In this document: piece by piece, positions 35,541 to 48,800 of the stretch
How the letters are laid out: each line of letters begins with the position of its first letter
How positions within the stretch are numbered: the first letter of the stretch is position 1
Source: Monomorium pharaonis
Lineage: Eukaryota; Arthropoda; Insecta; Hymenoptera; Formicidae
DNA: 64,000 nt
NCBI RefSeq assembly: GCF_013373865.1
Contig: NC_050477.1
Coordinates: forward strand, 5,230,869-5,294,868
Direction of reading: 5' to 3'
The notes under the pieces: model-generated
Told to the model about the DNA's origin: nothing
Database searches by the model: none
The model's input: only the letters and a program-made list of their open reading frames with translations
Program-made: the position numbers and the translations under genes

Positions 35541-37858
35541 AAATGAGGTATTTATCGCATTGATTAATTTTTAAAGAGTGATGTAATTAGAAAAGAAACT
35601 TTAAAGTGATATTTATAATAAAGATAATAAAAATATAATTTAATATATCGTCACAATCGTCATAAAATGAAAATTATAACATTACACAATTAAAATAATT
35701 TAATGAGGTGTAGGATTTTATTCAGTTTTTATAGTAATTTAAAATCGAGCTGAGCATTATCTCACTTATAATTCCATTTATATATAACTACACATTTTAT
35801 AAATGCAATTATATATAATATATATAATTTTATTTAAATTATTTTACAAAATTTTATATGGCTCGAGTAAAAATTAATAATTAAATTTTAAATGCGATAA
35901 ATCAAGTATGAAAAAAATTAGAAAGCAACTGCTGTCACATTTTTTGTCTTCATATATTTTCAGATAATGACGCACGTGTCTTTCCAGCAGACAATGTGCG
36001 ACGGGAAGCATTTTGTACCTCACATTGGAATTTCGCGTGTGAAATACGAATACCGGAAAGTCAATCGGATTTTTAAAGCGCGAACGTCGATAGATCGGCG
36101 AATACAGGGGTTGGAAGACCATTCGTATATCGATTGGAATTTCAAAGAAATGCCTGCGGCACATTCGTACCCATGGACTTCAACTTCCTCGCCGAGCCTT
36201 CCGATGGAGAGATCGCGATTGCAGTTTAAACGAAGCTCTAGGAATGATATCGAACCAAGTCGCGGAATCATACGTCTTCAAAAAAGATATATTATACGAA
36301 ATGATTGACGAATATTAAAATGTTAAGATATTACGAGAAAACATTTTTCTATACACTTTTTACTTTTATTTTTTATCTCGGTACCTAAAATGAAATAAAA
36401 TTGTATTGACATTTAATTTTCTTTTAAGAGAAACGTGTGACTTAGGTCGATATTATCAATCCTGGAAAAACCACGCTATCGCGTTACACAGGAACATATT
36501 TTTGTATATTGTCTTTTTACATGGCCGCATTTACATGCGAAGTAATTAACTTAAGATGTAACTTTTTTTTTTATATCGCATGACGAATGAATGACGGATC
36601 CTCGAAGATGCGAAAAGAAATAAAAATCTTGCGATAAAAATTTACAAACTACCACTGCCGAAAATCCATCCAGCGTTTTTCGATATTCTTTTTACAGGGG
36701 CCTTTAAATTGAGATAGAACTTATATACATATATCCCTTCTAAGGGTCAATATGAGCCACAAAAAATTCCGTGATCCTTCCGTAAATTGCAATTATTAGT
36801 TGGAATCGACAATCTCAAAACGATAAAATAATCGATTCCGACAGAGCACATATTTTATATAAATATTATATTAATTATTGATACCGTATAATTTAGCAAA
36901 AGAGGACACGGGCAAACTGCAGTGTCGCCAGTTTTGTAAACTGTGATATTTATATACCGCGCGCAAGCAAAGTAGTTAGTGTAATATCAAGGAATTAGCA
37001 CAGAATCAATCTCGAAGATTTATATACAGAGCCGGTGTACCAGAGATGCTTGCACGAACTTTGCGGGCGTTGCTCCCGATTTTTTCAAACCGATTTCTTC
37101 TCATGAGACACCATTTTTAGTCTTCTCTCAAGAGAGAATGAAATTTCAATCCAAATTTAATCTTAAATGTTTTTTTCCACATAATCTTAAGTTGTAGCTT
37201 TGACAATTGAGAAAATTTTAAAAATTGAAAAATAAAAAGTAAAGATGAAGAAATTAAATTTTTGCAAATAAGAAATTGACTGCAGTTTTAATATACGTGC
37301 GATACGCCTCTGCGAAGTTTGTAGTATTTGTATTTCCAATATACATCTCTGTATATATATATATAAAAACATGTTTTATAATTATGTAATAGGTCGCGCG
37401 TATTGCAGAACTTTGTACTGTATGTTCATGAAACGCGCAACATTGGAAAGAAGACAAACGATATAAATGATATTATGTATTTCAGAAATATATAATTATA
37501 TTTTTTTTCTTCGATTACAACTTTGACAATTTTACTTCTGGTTGAGTAAATACTTTGTTATGGAAAAGCAGATGCATCAGAGTGTTCTACTAGAAAGCGA
37601 CAACTTCTCCAATTCTTTTTTAATTCCAAACTTAAATTAATGTAATGAGAAAATTAATGTAATATGCCGATCTAATGTGTTCTCTATACTTATTTTATAT
37701 ATTGTCAGTTCGTGCTTTATTTGTGTATATACGAAATAAAGTGATTTTACCAAACGTACTCTATGACACAATGCAAAAAATTTCTTCGTGTAGCTTCATG
37801 TACGCATTACTAAAAAATACCAAGATGGGAAAAGCAGAAACATTTTATATATTTATTA

Positions 37859-37902
<44 letters not shown>

Positions 37903-38500
37903 TGTTCATATATTTAACAAAAGCATTGTACATTTCAGCGGATCAACTTTATAGGATATGTCAACAGAACTTTTTTTCATTTCTTTACAGCATTTTTATA
38001 CATCGCATTTCATCAACTGGACAGATAAAATTACGATTATCTTATTTGTTCCTCACAGTACGGTTGATTTATTCAGGGTTGAGCAAGGGATATGACGACC
38101 ATGATGCGTTCAAACTCATATTTCGCTATTTATATAGATTCTAAATAACAATGATTTTATAACGACACAATTGCTCCTACAAGAGCAAACGAAAGAATAA
38201 AGTTCTCGATGAACAACACAATTCGAGAACATTTTATAGATGATTTTCACTAATAAACGTAAACTCTTGATCACATGATGATCCATATACAGCCCAACAG
38301 ATTTGGGCCTTAGGCTCGTCCCCCAATTTTTATTAGTGATAAGCAACATTAGCGTGTATCTTATTAAGCGTATGTTCGAATCGCACCATAGCGCGTCTTT
38401 GGAGATCTCTTTGGATAATCGGCACTCCCGATGTGACGAAGCTTCATCGATATTCGCGTCGTCGACGATGCTCGCACGAAGAGGCCGATCTCAGCCGCTG
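35541..38500. other. Mmp2 3' UTR and intergenic sequence, no gene seen
   Basis: AATAAA-like signals occur soon after the Mmp2 stop (about 35617-35632), so the 3' end may be short. The rest is AT-rich with a (TA)n run at about 37862-37899. A reading of 113 codons at 35967-36308 has no recognisable domain and is not called. The last few hundred bases belong to the 3' UTR of the minus-strand gene that ends at 38501. Confidence 0.55.
37862..37899. repeat. (TA)n microsatellite
   Basis: A pure TA run of about 38 bp between Mmp2 and PPCDC. Confidence 0.9.
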
Positions 38501-39400
38501 CTAGGGATACAAGTCCATTCCCTCCATCCAGGGGTTCAAGGCCCGCAGAGTAGATCGCACAATCGTGTCTACCTCAGCCATTGCACCTATTCCCATGTCA
38601 CCGCACATCAACGTCTTGGACACACAATGCACCTCCTTGTAGCCCCAGGATTTAAGCAGTGATACCTGAAAAAATAAAAAAAAGTCCCATGAGTGTTAAA
38701 AAAAGCAACAGAAAGGACAGCAAAATTTTAATTATATTTATTTTTTATTGCTGATTGTTTTCAATATTTTCATTAGTTTTTGAAATCTTGGTTTTCAACA
38801 ATGCAATATTAACATATAAATGTGTACAGATTAAATTAATTTATCTCATAATATGTTATTGTTGTCTCTGAATACAATAAAACAATATAAAAAGGATCAT
38901 CTTTTTACTTGATAGAAAATTCTTGACATTCTTTTATTTTTCTTTAATTTTTAATATTATTCTTTTCCTCTTACTTGAGGCATCGTAACTGGATGCTCCC
39001 ACATCTTGGTGTTCATTGCTGGGCAAAAGAGGAGCGGCTTCATAGGGTCCCATGCGCGTGCCACGCAGGTAACGATATTGTCGCATATGCCACTGGCAAT
39101 CTTGCCCAGGGTGTTGGCATCCAATGGCGCTATCACGAATACGTCCGCCCACTTCACTAGGTCAATGTGCAGCACTGGATCGCCACGATCCTGCCAGGCG
39201 GCCCACTCCACTGTATCGGAAAGGATTTGAACCTCAGGCGGCAGCTTAACATCCTTCAAGAAATGCTTTGCTCTCTCCGTCACGACCACCCTCACCTCCA
39301 GATTATTCTGCCGTAGCATCTCTACTAACTGCGGTAGTTTGATCGTTGCTACGCTACCAGTGCAACCTACCAGTACCCTTTTCCTGGAGGAGCTCGCCAT
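38501..39400 (-). CDS. Ppcdc: Phosphopantothenoylcysteine decarboxylase
   Basis: Decarboxylates 4'-phosphopantothenoylcysteine to 4'-phosphopantetheine, the third step from pantothenate to coenzyme A; a cytosolic flavoprotein that works as a homotrimer. Two exons: 38975-39400 (start ATG at 39400) and 38501-38665. The donor is CAA|GTAAGA and the acceptor TTTTTTCAG; the join is in phase and gives 196 aa, close to the usual family length of about 200. Visible flavoprotein-family marks are the N-terminal VLVGCTGSVA (FMN-binding loop), WADVFVIAPLDANTLGKIA, the signature PAMNTKMWEHP, and the substrate-clamp region LMCGDMGIGAMAE with its Cys. The protein ends soon after NPWMEGMDLYP. COX19 lies 587 bp upstream on the same strand. 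Confidence 0.92.
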
Positions 39401-39987
39401 TTTTTTCGCCTTTACGTTTATCTTTCGTTCTCTATATCAGTTTGCACAAACCGCGATAGACTTCTCAGCTTTCAACGTGTGATATAAATATCAGAACTCT
39501 TTTTTATTTGTGGGATATTTCTTCTCTTAGGCCACTTGGGTTGCAACACAATCCAGCTGTACGAGCTACACAAGGATGTCTTTATATTAAAGCTCAAGAG
39601 GCTCGACCCAACGAGCGATACAACTTAATTTACAATCTTTCTTATATGAAAATAAAAGGTAAATACATGGATTTTTAATATCGTTTCAGTTTCTCTTTCT
39701 CTTGGTCTCTTTTAATTTTTATTGTTACTTTTTTCTCAATAACACTAACATAGAGGAAGTCCTTGTTGCACCTGGCTGGCAGTGCGTATTCTCGTTTGAA
39801 CACACTAAATCACCGAATTGTCGTTACGGCGTATCCTATTTACATCGGAAAGTTCCAAGAGCACCAAGTAACCAGAGAGTGCACCAGGCACTCTCGAGAG
39901 GACAGTCGAAACGAACGACAACAATTACGATAAGGATGGGACCTTCCCTTCCCCCTCTATTTGTTCTCGAAGACGACGATATTGACG
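39401..39987. promoter_or_regulatory. Spacer between COX19 and PPCDC (COX19 3' UTR and PPCDC promoter/5' UTR)
   Basis: 587 bp between two minus-strand genes. It must hold the 3' end of COX19 and the promoter of PPCDC. No TATA box or other element could be assigned. The plus-strand ORF over 39702-40022 runs antisense into COX19 and is not a gene. Confidence 0.45.
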
Positions 39988-40251
39988 TTACGTTTCTTTG
40001 GCGCCCTCGACGTTTTCGGTGAAGCCGAGGTTGGACCAGTCCTCGCGCGCCATCAGCTCATGATCCATGCGGCAGCCGAGGTACTCCTTGGCGATGTCGC
40101 GGCACATCGTATTCTGACTACGATTCTCGGCCAGGCAGCGCATATACCTGATCATGGTGCTCTTGCAACGGCCCTCATGGTCCAGCGGGAAGCTGCCGCG
40201 CTCCGGCGGCGTTGGCGTGAACAGCCTCTGCGAGAACGTGTACGAGGACAT
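39988..40251 (-). CDS. Cox19: Cytochrome c oxidase assembly factor COX19
   Basis: Small soluble CHCH protein of the mitochondrial intermembrane space and cytosol, needed for copper handling during cytochrome oxidase assembly. A single exon of 87 aa. Seen: the N-terminal family motif PERGSFPLDHEG, then twin CX9C (CKSTMIRYMRC and CRDIAKEYLGC, each with nine residues between the Cys), then ECRM-like GCRMDHELM and the tail NLGF. The frame stays open upstream to 40371, but the Met at 40251 (MSSYTFSQR) gives the normal family length and N-terminus; the longer reading lacks family resemblance, so it is taken as 5' UTR. An mRNA could contain upstream introns that cannot be seen here. Confidence 0.9.
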   Translation of the reverse strand: MSSYTFSQRLFTPTPPERGSFPLDHEGRCKSTMIRYMRCLAENRSQNTMCRDIAKEYLGCRMDHELMAREDWSNLGFTENVEGAKET

Positions 40252-41777
40252 AATAATACGCCACTTCACGGAAGCGAACACCCCCAGATACTGCGACGAA
40301 CGAAGAAGACGCTGGTCAGGCCCCCTCAGCCCCCACGACAACTCGCCATCTTGGCTGACCGTGATCCACAACGATCCAGGCTCCTTCTTGCTACCCCCTC
40401 ACCTAACCTCCGCGGTCCATCGACTCTGAAAACCTCGAAGCGACATCCCTGCTACCCTGCACATACCAGCAGCAGATGGGCTTTCGACTCTCAGCTCTCA
40501 GCGCCGCCTATTAACCAACGAGTGCCAACGTTCCCCTGACGAGGAACGCGGGATCAGCACAAACTTTGAACAGCTTGAGTGGTATTTTTATTTCTATATC
40601 AACATGTTATTTACAGTATATGATAAGATTATCCTTTTCTGTTTTGTTTGTTGCCACGTTGATTTTAGCTGAACGTGATTCGTAGCGATACAATGTTTTA
40701 ATTTGACATATGATCGATGAACTACATTTCTATAGATTAGATAGGCTTTTCTAATCTACAAGTATATATATTGTAACTTTAAACTATCATTATATGCCAC
40801 GTTAATAATTCCTGAAATCTATTAAGTCTCAATTTGCTAGAGAATATTAAAATTTACAATAAAATAAATAATGATGAAAAAATAACTCTGTAACAGATTT
40901 TCTATATAGAAAGATGTTTCTTATATTCAATTACAACAGGTTTATATGTGTAATTATCGAGTGAAATTTATTTATTATTAATAATGTATTTGATATAAGA
41001 ATTTAATGTTTAAATATATATATTATTAACCTGTTGTGATTGAATATAAGAAATAATTATCTCTTTCTTTACAGAAAATCGGTAAAAGAGTCATTTTATA
41101 TCATTATTTATTTTATTATAAATTTTAATATATGTATATGACTCGATAAATGAAAAATATTTAAAATACAAATATCAATAAAAGAAGAAAATTACGTAAC
41201 GCACACGAACGTGAACATAGTGTTGTTTACATAAAAAATTTTCAGTTTGATTAGATTAAAGCGCTGCCTAGTTGGAAGTTAAAATACGATCGAGCGCTAA
41301 ATTTAGCAATGCAATTATTAAAAACTAAGTTATTTTTTTTTAAACATAAATTGATATGTATAATTAGCCGACATTTCCTGTTCATAATAAATCTTATCTA
41401 AATAAGAAAAATATTTTTTCTTGAATATTTCCTCTTACAACTTTCCTGTATAGATATATTATAAGTCATGCATCCTGTATGCATCATATTTTTATCTTAA
41501 ATTTCATTCTACACACACATAATTAATTTTTATATCTTACTATAATATTTATCGACGCGCAGCACTCAGTGATAACATTACTATGATATTGATAATCTCT
41601 GTAATCATTTACTTTTCCACATTTGTACAAGTAGATTACGTAATAGTCATAAGCAGTTAGTCACAAGCAACAGATAAGTTTTACTTCCAATCATTAGTGG
41701 AGTAGGGATCGTGAAGACTCTCGAGCGAGATTTTAAATATTACGATCGACTTCTGAGAAGATCGTTAACAAAGCAAG
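40252..41777. other. Divergent intergenic region between COX19 and the sulfotransferase
   Basis: COX19 (minus) and the sulfotransferase (plus) start on opposite sides, so both promoters should lie in these 1.5 kb. A small inverted-repeat element occupies 40916-41053. The rest is AT-rich without a supported gene; the ORFs at 40252-40539 are antisense or upstream readings of COX19. Confidence 0.55.
40916..41053. mobile_element. Short MITE-like inverted repeat
   Basis: TTTCTTATATTCAATTACAA at the left matches, with one change, the inverse of the right end (41033-41053), and both continue CAGGTT. The arms are about 27 bp, the total about 138 bp, the interior AT-rich. It lies in the presumed upstream region of both COX19 and the sulfotransferase. 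Confidence 0.6.
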
Positions 41778-44335
41778 ATGTTGGAGGACCTTAAGGACTT
41801 TTCTTTTAAGGACTTGAAAATAGAACGCGTCGAGGATGAGCTGGCGACTGAATTATTAAAGTCATATCCGCTTCACAAACGTGGGTTCGTTAAAGTTGGT
41901 GAAAAAAAGTGGTTCCTGCCGTATAGATATGTCGAGGAAGGCAACAAAATATATAACTTTGAAATTCGTCCGGATGATACATGGATCGTTACTTATCCTA
42001 GATCAGGTAATTTATTTCCAACATTTAGACATTATATTATCTTGTAGTTCTCTTTACTCTATCAGTTGAAAAAAAAATGAGGAAAATATTGCCGCGTATT
42101 CTTCAAGTGTAAATAAAAAATTTTTAATTTTTTATAATAAAAAATAATATAATACGAAAGTTAAGAGATTTTAAAGATTATGTATATATTTCACAAAATT
42201 GTTGTATATACATTCCACATAATTTTATTTTAAAAGTAATAAGTTCCAAGAATATTAATTCGCATAATTATAGTAGTATAATTTTTTTAGTCTAGAAATC
42301 TTTAGAAAATATATTAAGAAAAATCATTCAAATAAAAGTTTGTCAGATTGATATTCTTTTTATTTAACAAAATAAATTTAATCTTCCATTTGAAATAATT
42401 ATTTTGCAAGTTTTTTTATCTTAAATTGTTAAAAGATAAAATTGTTTAAAGATATCGTTTCAAAAATTATGATGAACTGAAATTCGATATGGCATTTTAT
42501 ATATTAGGTACGACAGTGACGCAGGAGCTTGTGTGGCTGGTGGCAAACGACATGAATTTCGACGAGGCACATCGAAGATATTTATTAGAGAGATTTCCCT
42601 TTGTAGAGTACAGTATAATATGTATATATATACGTAGAAATAAATTTACATTTTCTTTTACGTTATAGAAAAAGTTTCTTACGCGCGTAAATGCTGATAA
42701 AAATTAATTGAAATTAAAATGGAATCTGCAAATATTTATTTCATTATATATCCAAAATGCATAAAAAATTTTATTAGATTGTATTTTATTATATAAAATA
42801 TAATAGAATATAGAAAATATTGTTAAAAAACCCTATAAACTATATCCCTCTTCTTCTTACGCGAGATAATGATTATGGAATAAAGTTATTTTTTTCTAAC
42901 AGACATTTTACTATATTAGAAATTTTTGTTTCTTTTAGAATAGGAGCAATATTAGATGGCAATATCATGGTGAAAGATGTTCCTGATAGAGTTAATACGG
43001 AAAAAAATAGTGTCGAATTCGTACACGAAAAGCCTTCGCCACGTTTTATCAAGAGCCATATGCCTCTCGAATTGTTGCCAACAGTCGTAAATAGCACTTG
43101 CAAGGTATATATGTTACATTCAAACATTTCGTAAATTAAATGCATATTTATTGTATAATAATAAACACTGTATTTATAAAAACAAGAAGAAATATGATAA
43201 ATTCGTACGAAAAATATTATAAAACAAATAGTTGCTTCGAGAATTCCATTTAAAAGATTTTTTATTCATGTATACTAAAGTCCATTTCAATTAAATAATT
43301 TTTAAAAACAAAGTTGTTTTAGCTTAATTCATACATCAAAAAGATTCTATCTAAATTTGCAGACAAATCTTTTATAGATGTATTAATTTTGTTCCTAGAT
43401 TATCTACGTTGCAAGAAATCCAAGAGACGTGGTAGTGTCATGGTATAATTTTCAGAAAACTTTGGTACATTTCCAGTATCAAGGAACTTTTGAACAATTT
43501 TGTGATAATTTCATGAATAATCACAGTAAGCTTTGCGAAATGTTAATCCTTTTAATTTAATTTAATCTTTCTAAGTTGGCGTTTCAAGATGGCCTTATCT
43601 GTCGTAATTTCAGCATTATGGAGTCCATACTGGGAACACATAAAGGAAGCTTGGGGGATGAGACACAGAAAAAATATGATGTTCCTCTTTTACGAAGATT
43701 TGATAAAGGTAAAAAATTTTATTATTGCACATTTCATATACGAGATGCAAATTTATTAATTATCTTATTAATTATGTCTATCTATGTCAATTTGTTCTCT
43801 GTAAGAGAAATGGAAAATTAAATATTTCCGATAATTTTTTAGAAATATTATTTAAAAGTGTAGTTCTTAACTTTCGTTTACTTATACCAATAAATTAAAT
43901 ACATTTAAATTTAAATCTCTTAAAATTTGATCACATGATTTAGAACATCTATATTTTATACTTCTGATAAAGACATAGATAATTAAAAATATTACATACA
44001 TTTAACTTAAAGATATATATTTCGATATTCTAGTTAATGTTTTTACTTTTGTTTAGGATTTACCTAGGAATATAAAAGAAATTGCTACGTTTTTCGATAA
44101 GACTTACGATGACGAACAGATCGCCAAGTTAGTGGAGCATTTGAAAATAGAGAATTTTCGTAAAAATCCTATGGTAAATCAGCCCAGTCCCGACGTTGTG
44201 ATGCAAGCGGAGATGTTTGTCCGACAAGGAACAACGGGTGGTTGGAAGAAGATGTTTACGCCACAAATTGAAGAAAAATTTAGTAAATGGATCACTGACA
44301 ATTTAAAGAATACAGATTTGGTTTTTCCAAGTTAA
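41778..44335 (+). CDS. Cytosolic sulfotransferase (SULT1 family)
   Basis: Transfers sulfate from PAPS to hydroxyl or amine groups of small molecules. Six exons: 41778-42006, 42508-42607, 42939-43104, 43399-43525, 43614-43708, 44057-44335; 996 nt in frame, 331 aa. Seen: the 5'-phosphosulfate loop TYPRSGTT (split by the first intron after G), the catalytic His in RFIKSHMPLELLP, and the 3'-phosphate motif YVARNPRDVVVSWYNF. Near the C-terminus is VRQGTTGGWKKMFT, the equivalent of the vertebrate RKGxxGDWK motif with Gln for Lys and Gly for Asp. The length is close to insect family members. All borders are GT/AG. The closest human-type names would be SULT1 or estrogen sulfotransferase-like; the substrate cannot be told from sequence. 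An AATAAA signal lies just after the stop (about 44341). It is convergent with CLIP-190. Confidence 0.9.
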
Positions 44336-45806
44336 AATTATTAATAAAAACTTTCTAAAAATGAAACTATAAAGTTGATTTGCATATTCTTATTTAATTA
44401 AAAGAATCAATACATCATTTGTTATTTTGCGCATTCCTTTTCGCACTCCAAATCCATTATAGTCCATCTGTCTTTGCAGAAATTTAATCTGTTGTTTTCT
44501 GTTATAAAATCTTTTAAAAATATACAAGCTAAGTCTTTGCTGTAACAACAATGAATTTTTCAAACAAGATTTTAAAGATGTCATCTCTTACAATATTTAT
44601 GATATGTTATATATAATAAAAATTATAATTTCATAAATATGCGATAATACTGTTGTAATTTTTTAAACCTATACATAATCTAATGTACAAATTATACACG
44701 ACTAAAGTCGAAACACGCACGTACATGCAATTTATGTATTTTAATCTATATTATATATTTTTTTTAAGCATAAAATTAATAGTGGAGAACAGACACTTTC
44801 CGATAAGGGTAAAGGATTTATAGATCTATAATCATTATTTTTCGTAAATATTTTGTTTATTCTTAACTACAAAGCATTATCTTCAATGCATCACATGTTA
44901 CAACAATATAATCGACTTAGAAAATATATTTCAATCCTAAGATTTATAACGGAAGGCAAGATAACAGCAGGCCACGATATTTTTATAAATTAGCTTCAAA
45001 TGTATTCAAGAGTTTATAAAGTTTAAAATCTTTCTTCTAGCTCCTTTTTTACTTCCTGTTAGACAAAGATTATAAATAATTTTGCGGAGAGTATTATAAG
45101 AATATTGTATTGGAAGAGAAGGCGTAAATTATGAGAGAAACCTCACGTCTAATATTTCGCTTTTTACCAGCGTGCATTACAGGAACTGTCATCTTAAAGC
45201 GCGCAAACGCGAATAAATATTAAATAAAAGAATAACTTGTTAATTCAAGTACCTATTATATACAAAATTACAATTCGCTACAAATGTTATAAAATAGATA
45301 TTAAAGCTGAAAAACAAATTTATGTTCCCTTCAAATACACATTTATAAACGACTAACAATAAATTATTATGTTTAATTGAGTATTAGTAATATTGATATC
45401 TTATCATTTTTAAAATTCCGTTGAAATAAAATAAAAAACTAATATAATATATAAATTAGATCTATATTGTCAAATTTTGTGGCAATAAATTGCGCTAAAA
45501 ATAAGTTAATAAATCTAATATCCTAGTCAAACTGCAAAAAAATAAGACATAAGAATAATTATTTATATGTACATGATATTCAAACTATTATAAATAGTAT
45601 TTTAATTAAATTACATCATTTGAAGGGAACACTAATTTTTACGATGTTTTTCGAGCGCGCCCGTTTTACGCGGGAAGACTTATGCTCGAATTTAAAATCC
45701 AATTAAAAAATCCGGCATACAAAAATATACTCTGTAAAATTCAACAGATCTCTTTACAGCTACGGGACATTTGGCAAGCAAACGGAATAAAGCTACGGAC
45801 GTAATA
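44336..45806. other. Convergent intergenic region (3' UTRs of sulfotransferase and CLIP-190)
   Basis: 1.5 kb of AT-rich DNA between two convergent genes. The sulfotransferase AATAAA is at its left edge. The CLIP-190 3' UTR on the minus strand must take up part of the right. No other gene or repeat was supported. Confidence 0.55.
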
Positions 45807-48800
45807 TTAAAATGTCTCGGCGTCATCACAATCGCGCGTGTCGTGGCCGAACATTTCGCAGTTTTCGCAATATGGTCTCTCCATGGTTTGTTTTTTCGAA
45901 GTTTTCATCGTTTTCATCGTTTTCATCGTTTCGGCACTTTCCGTAAAATCCTGAGCCTGTCGTGGACAGTCTTCCGTCTCGTGCAGATCGAACTGATCGC
46001 AAATATCACAGAACATACGGGGCGCCGCTGTTCGCTTGTCCAGCGTGCTTCGAGTGTAGTCATCGGCCTCGTTCGCGGGGACCCCCATCTCGAGAACCTC
46101 GATCTTACATTTTAAACTCTCGTTCTTACGTTGCATGTCAACTATCACGGAGTTCAGGAAGTCTATCTGGCTCTTCGCGGTATCGTTCTCCTCTTGCAGT
46201 TTCGCAATGTCAATGTCTCTCGTAACGATGTGCTGTTTCGTGTCGCCCGTCCCATCATAAGTATTCTTCAGATTTTCGTGCGACAATTTTAACTGATTCG
46301 TCGCCTCCATCCATTTCGCAGTTACTTGTTTGTTCTCTTTCTCCAGCCGACTCAACTCGCCCAGAAGTCGTGTTTCTTCGACTTTGGCGACGTTCAGCTT
46401 TTCCTGTAAGTTCTGCACGTTCTTGTTCACCTCTTTCTCATTATTCTCCATGGTTCTCGCCAGATCAGCCGATTTCGATTCCTGTTCTCTTAATTGCTTT
46501 TCCAGCATGTTCACCGTGTGTTGCAGGTCGTGGATTCGCTTGTTCGCGCCACTCAACTCATTCTGTTTCAACTTAATTTCTTCGTTCCGCGACTGTTGTT
46601 CTGCTTTAACCCTTTCTACTTGCGCGTCCTCCAGAATCTTTATCTGCGTTTTTAATTTTTCGATAATAGCTTTCTTATCGTCTAAATCGACTTTGTGTTT
46701 ATCCACAACATTTTGTGATAATCGCAGCTTTTCCTCCAATTCTCCATTTTGCCTATTTATCTCTTCAATCTTCCTCTGTTTGATTGCAACTTCATTCTCT
46801 AAGGAATTCCGCAGTTTCAATACTTCTTCCTGTTTGGAAGACTCCGATTCTTTTTTCTTGGTTTCTGTTTCTTCCCATAGCTTCTCCTTTTTGTCCAACT
46901 CTTCGCGCAAATTCGATAACTGAATCTCCAATGATTTCACTGAGTTTTCTAAAACAGTCTTGACTTCGGACAATTCATTAATTTTACTTTGTTTTTGTGT
47001 GATAGCTTCTTGTGTGTTCTTCAGTTCGTTGCTGTTACGAGTGTGCTCTTCTTTCATGGAAGAGATTATAACATTCAACTCAGCTACTTGAGCCTGCGAT
47101 TTTTCCATTTCCGTTTTTATCTTCAATTCTTCGTCTGTCTTATTTTTAATTGTTTCTTCAGCGTCCTTTAACTTATTTCGTAATTCTTCTACCGTGCTAG
47201 TCATGGTGTTTAAAGACGTTGCTAAATTTTTATCGGCAGTTGCTTTATCATTAATTAAGGCATCATGGATTTTCTGTAATTCCGATAATTTATTTTCCAC
47301 ATCCTGAAGCTTTGAATCTTTTTCCTGAATCGCGTTCTCTAATTTCAACGTTTTGTCCGACTCGGATTTCAATTTTTCAGTCAATTCCTCGATCGACCAA
47401 CGATTCGCGCTTTGATCAGCCTCAAGTTTGCTCTTGCACTTTTGCAGATTCTTTATTTCATCGCGCGAAGTCGACAATTCGGTCGATAAATCCGTAATAT
47501 TTTTCTGCAACGAGGATGTTTCCTCTCGGCCAGAATTTTGCAAGGTTTCGCACTCTCTATGAAGACTAGCAATTTCTTCATCTTTCTTCGTTAGTCGTTC
47601 TGTAAGGTTGAGGACTTCGTCAGACTTTTCCTTCAAATTTTTCTGTGCGCGTTCACCTTCCTCCACTTTTATCGATAATTCGCTCTTTTCTCGTTCGTGT
47701 CCGTGTATCTTCTCGATATAATCTGCATTTGATTTTGTAGCTTTATCTATCTGCGACTCCAAGTTCGAGTTCTCTGAACGTAGTTGCTCGACTAATGTCG
47801 TATTCTTGTTTAATTCCGTCTCAATGCTAGATAATTTCCCCCCCATTTGTTTCAACGCGGTTTCCGTTTGAAAAATCTTTTCGCGAGCTTCGTCCAATTC
47901 TTTCTCTTTTTTTCGTAAGTCTTCGTTGTATCTCGATAGTTGTTCTGACGAATCGGCAGAGGAACTAATCGCACTTGCTATATCAGATTCCTAAATTGAG
48001 ATCATTAATTCAACAAATTAGTCATTAATAATAAAGATAAAAATAAAAAATTAATAATAATTCTTTACTAACAAGTTTTTCCTTTTGCGATGAAAGTTGC
48101 GATATTTTTTCCTCTGCTCTTGCAATTTGTTGATTCAATTTCTGCACGTTTGACTCAAATACGCGAAGTTCGCTCTCCAAATTCGTTTTTGTTTGCTCAG
48201 ATAATGTGAGGGCGTCTTGCAATTCTAAAAGATTTAGAATAAATTATATTACGTTTACATTAACGCATAATTAATTTGTTAATTGACAAATTTTAATTGA
48301 AAACTGAGCGTTTCGAATTTCAAATAAATCATCTCTTTAACTTTACCTGAAGTTTTCTCGAGAAGATGTTTAATCTCCTCCTCCTTGCTCGCTATAATTG
48401 CCTTCAAATCGACGATATCTTTCTCCAGTTTAACGAGTGTTAAGGCTTTTTGCGTAACATCTGCGTTTATCTGATCAATATATTTGACTTTTTCATTAAT
48501 TTGGGTCTCAAAACGTTTAGTTATTTCTTCTATTTGTGCCACAGTAGCATTTCGCAATGCCTCGAGTTCTTTGTCCTTTACCTTCAGTTCCTCGCTCAAT
48601 TTGTTTAATTGTGCGGCGGATTTCTCCTCCGAAGCGATTAAACTAGCTAGATTTTGCTCCTGGATTAATTACAAACATGAAAATAAAATAGTAAACATCA
48701 CATCCGTACGAAATAAAAAAGAAAAGTATTTACCAATCTTTGTTTCTCATGGATAATCATGACATTGTCGTCACTCTTGGACTTGTAATCTTGAATTTGT

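Noticed and set aside
35967..36308. 113-codon plus-strand ORF after the Mmp2 stop, preceded by an acceptor-like TTTTCAG
   Set aside because: Composition is not domain-like and Mmp2 already ends with a convincing GPI tail at 35540; treated as 3' UTR or intergenic.
39961..40539. 192-codon plus-strand ORF
   Set aside because: Antisense to COX19, which has the twin CX9C signature on the minus strand; no family resemblance on the plus strand.
46330..46923. 197-codon plus-strand ORF rich in Ser, Phe and Cys
   Set aside because: It is the antisense shadow of the CLIP-190 coiled coil; Lys/Glu codons read backwards as Phe/Ser/Leu.
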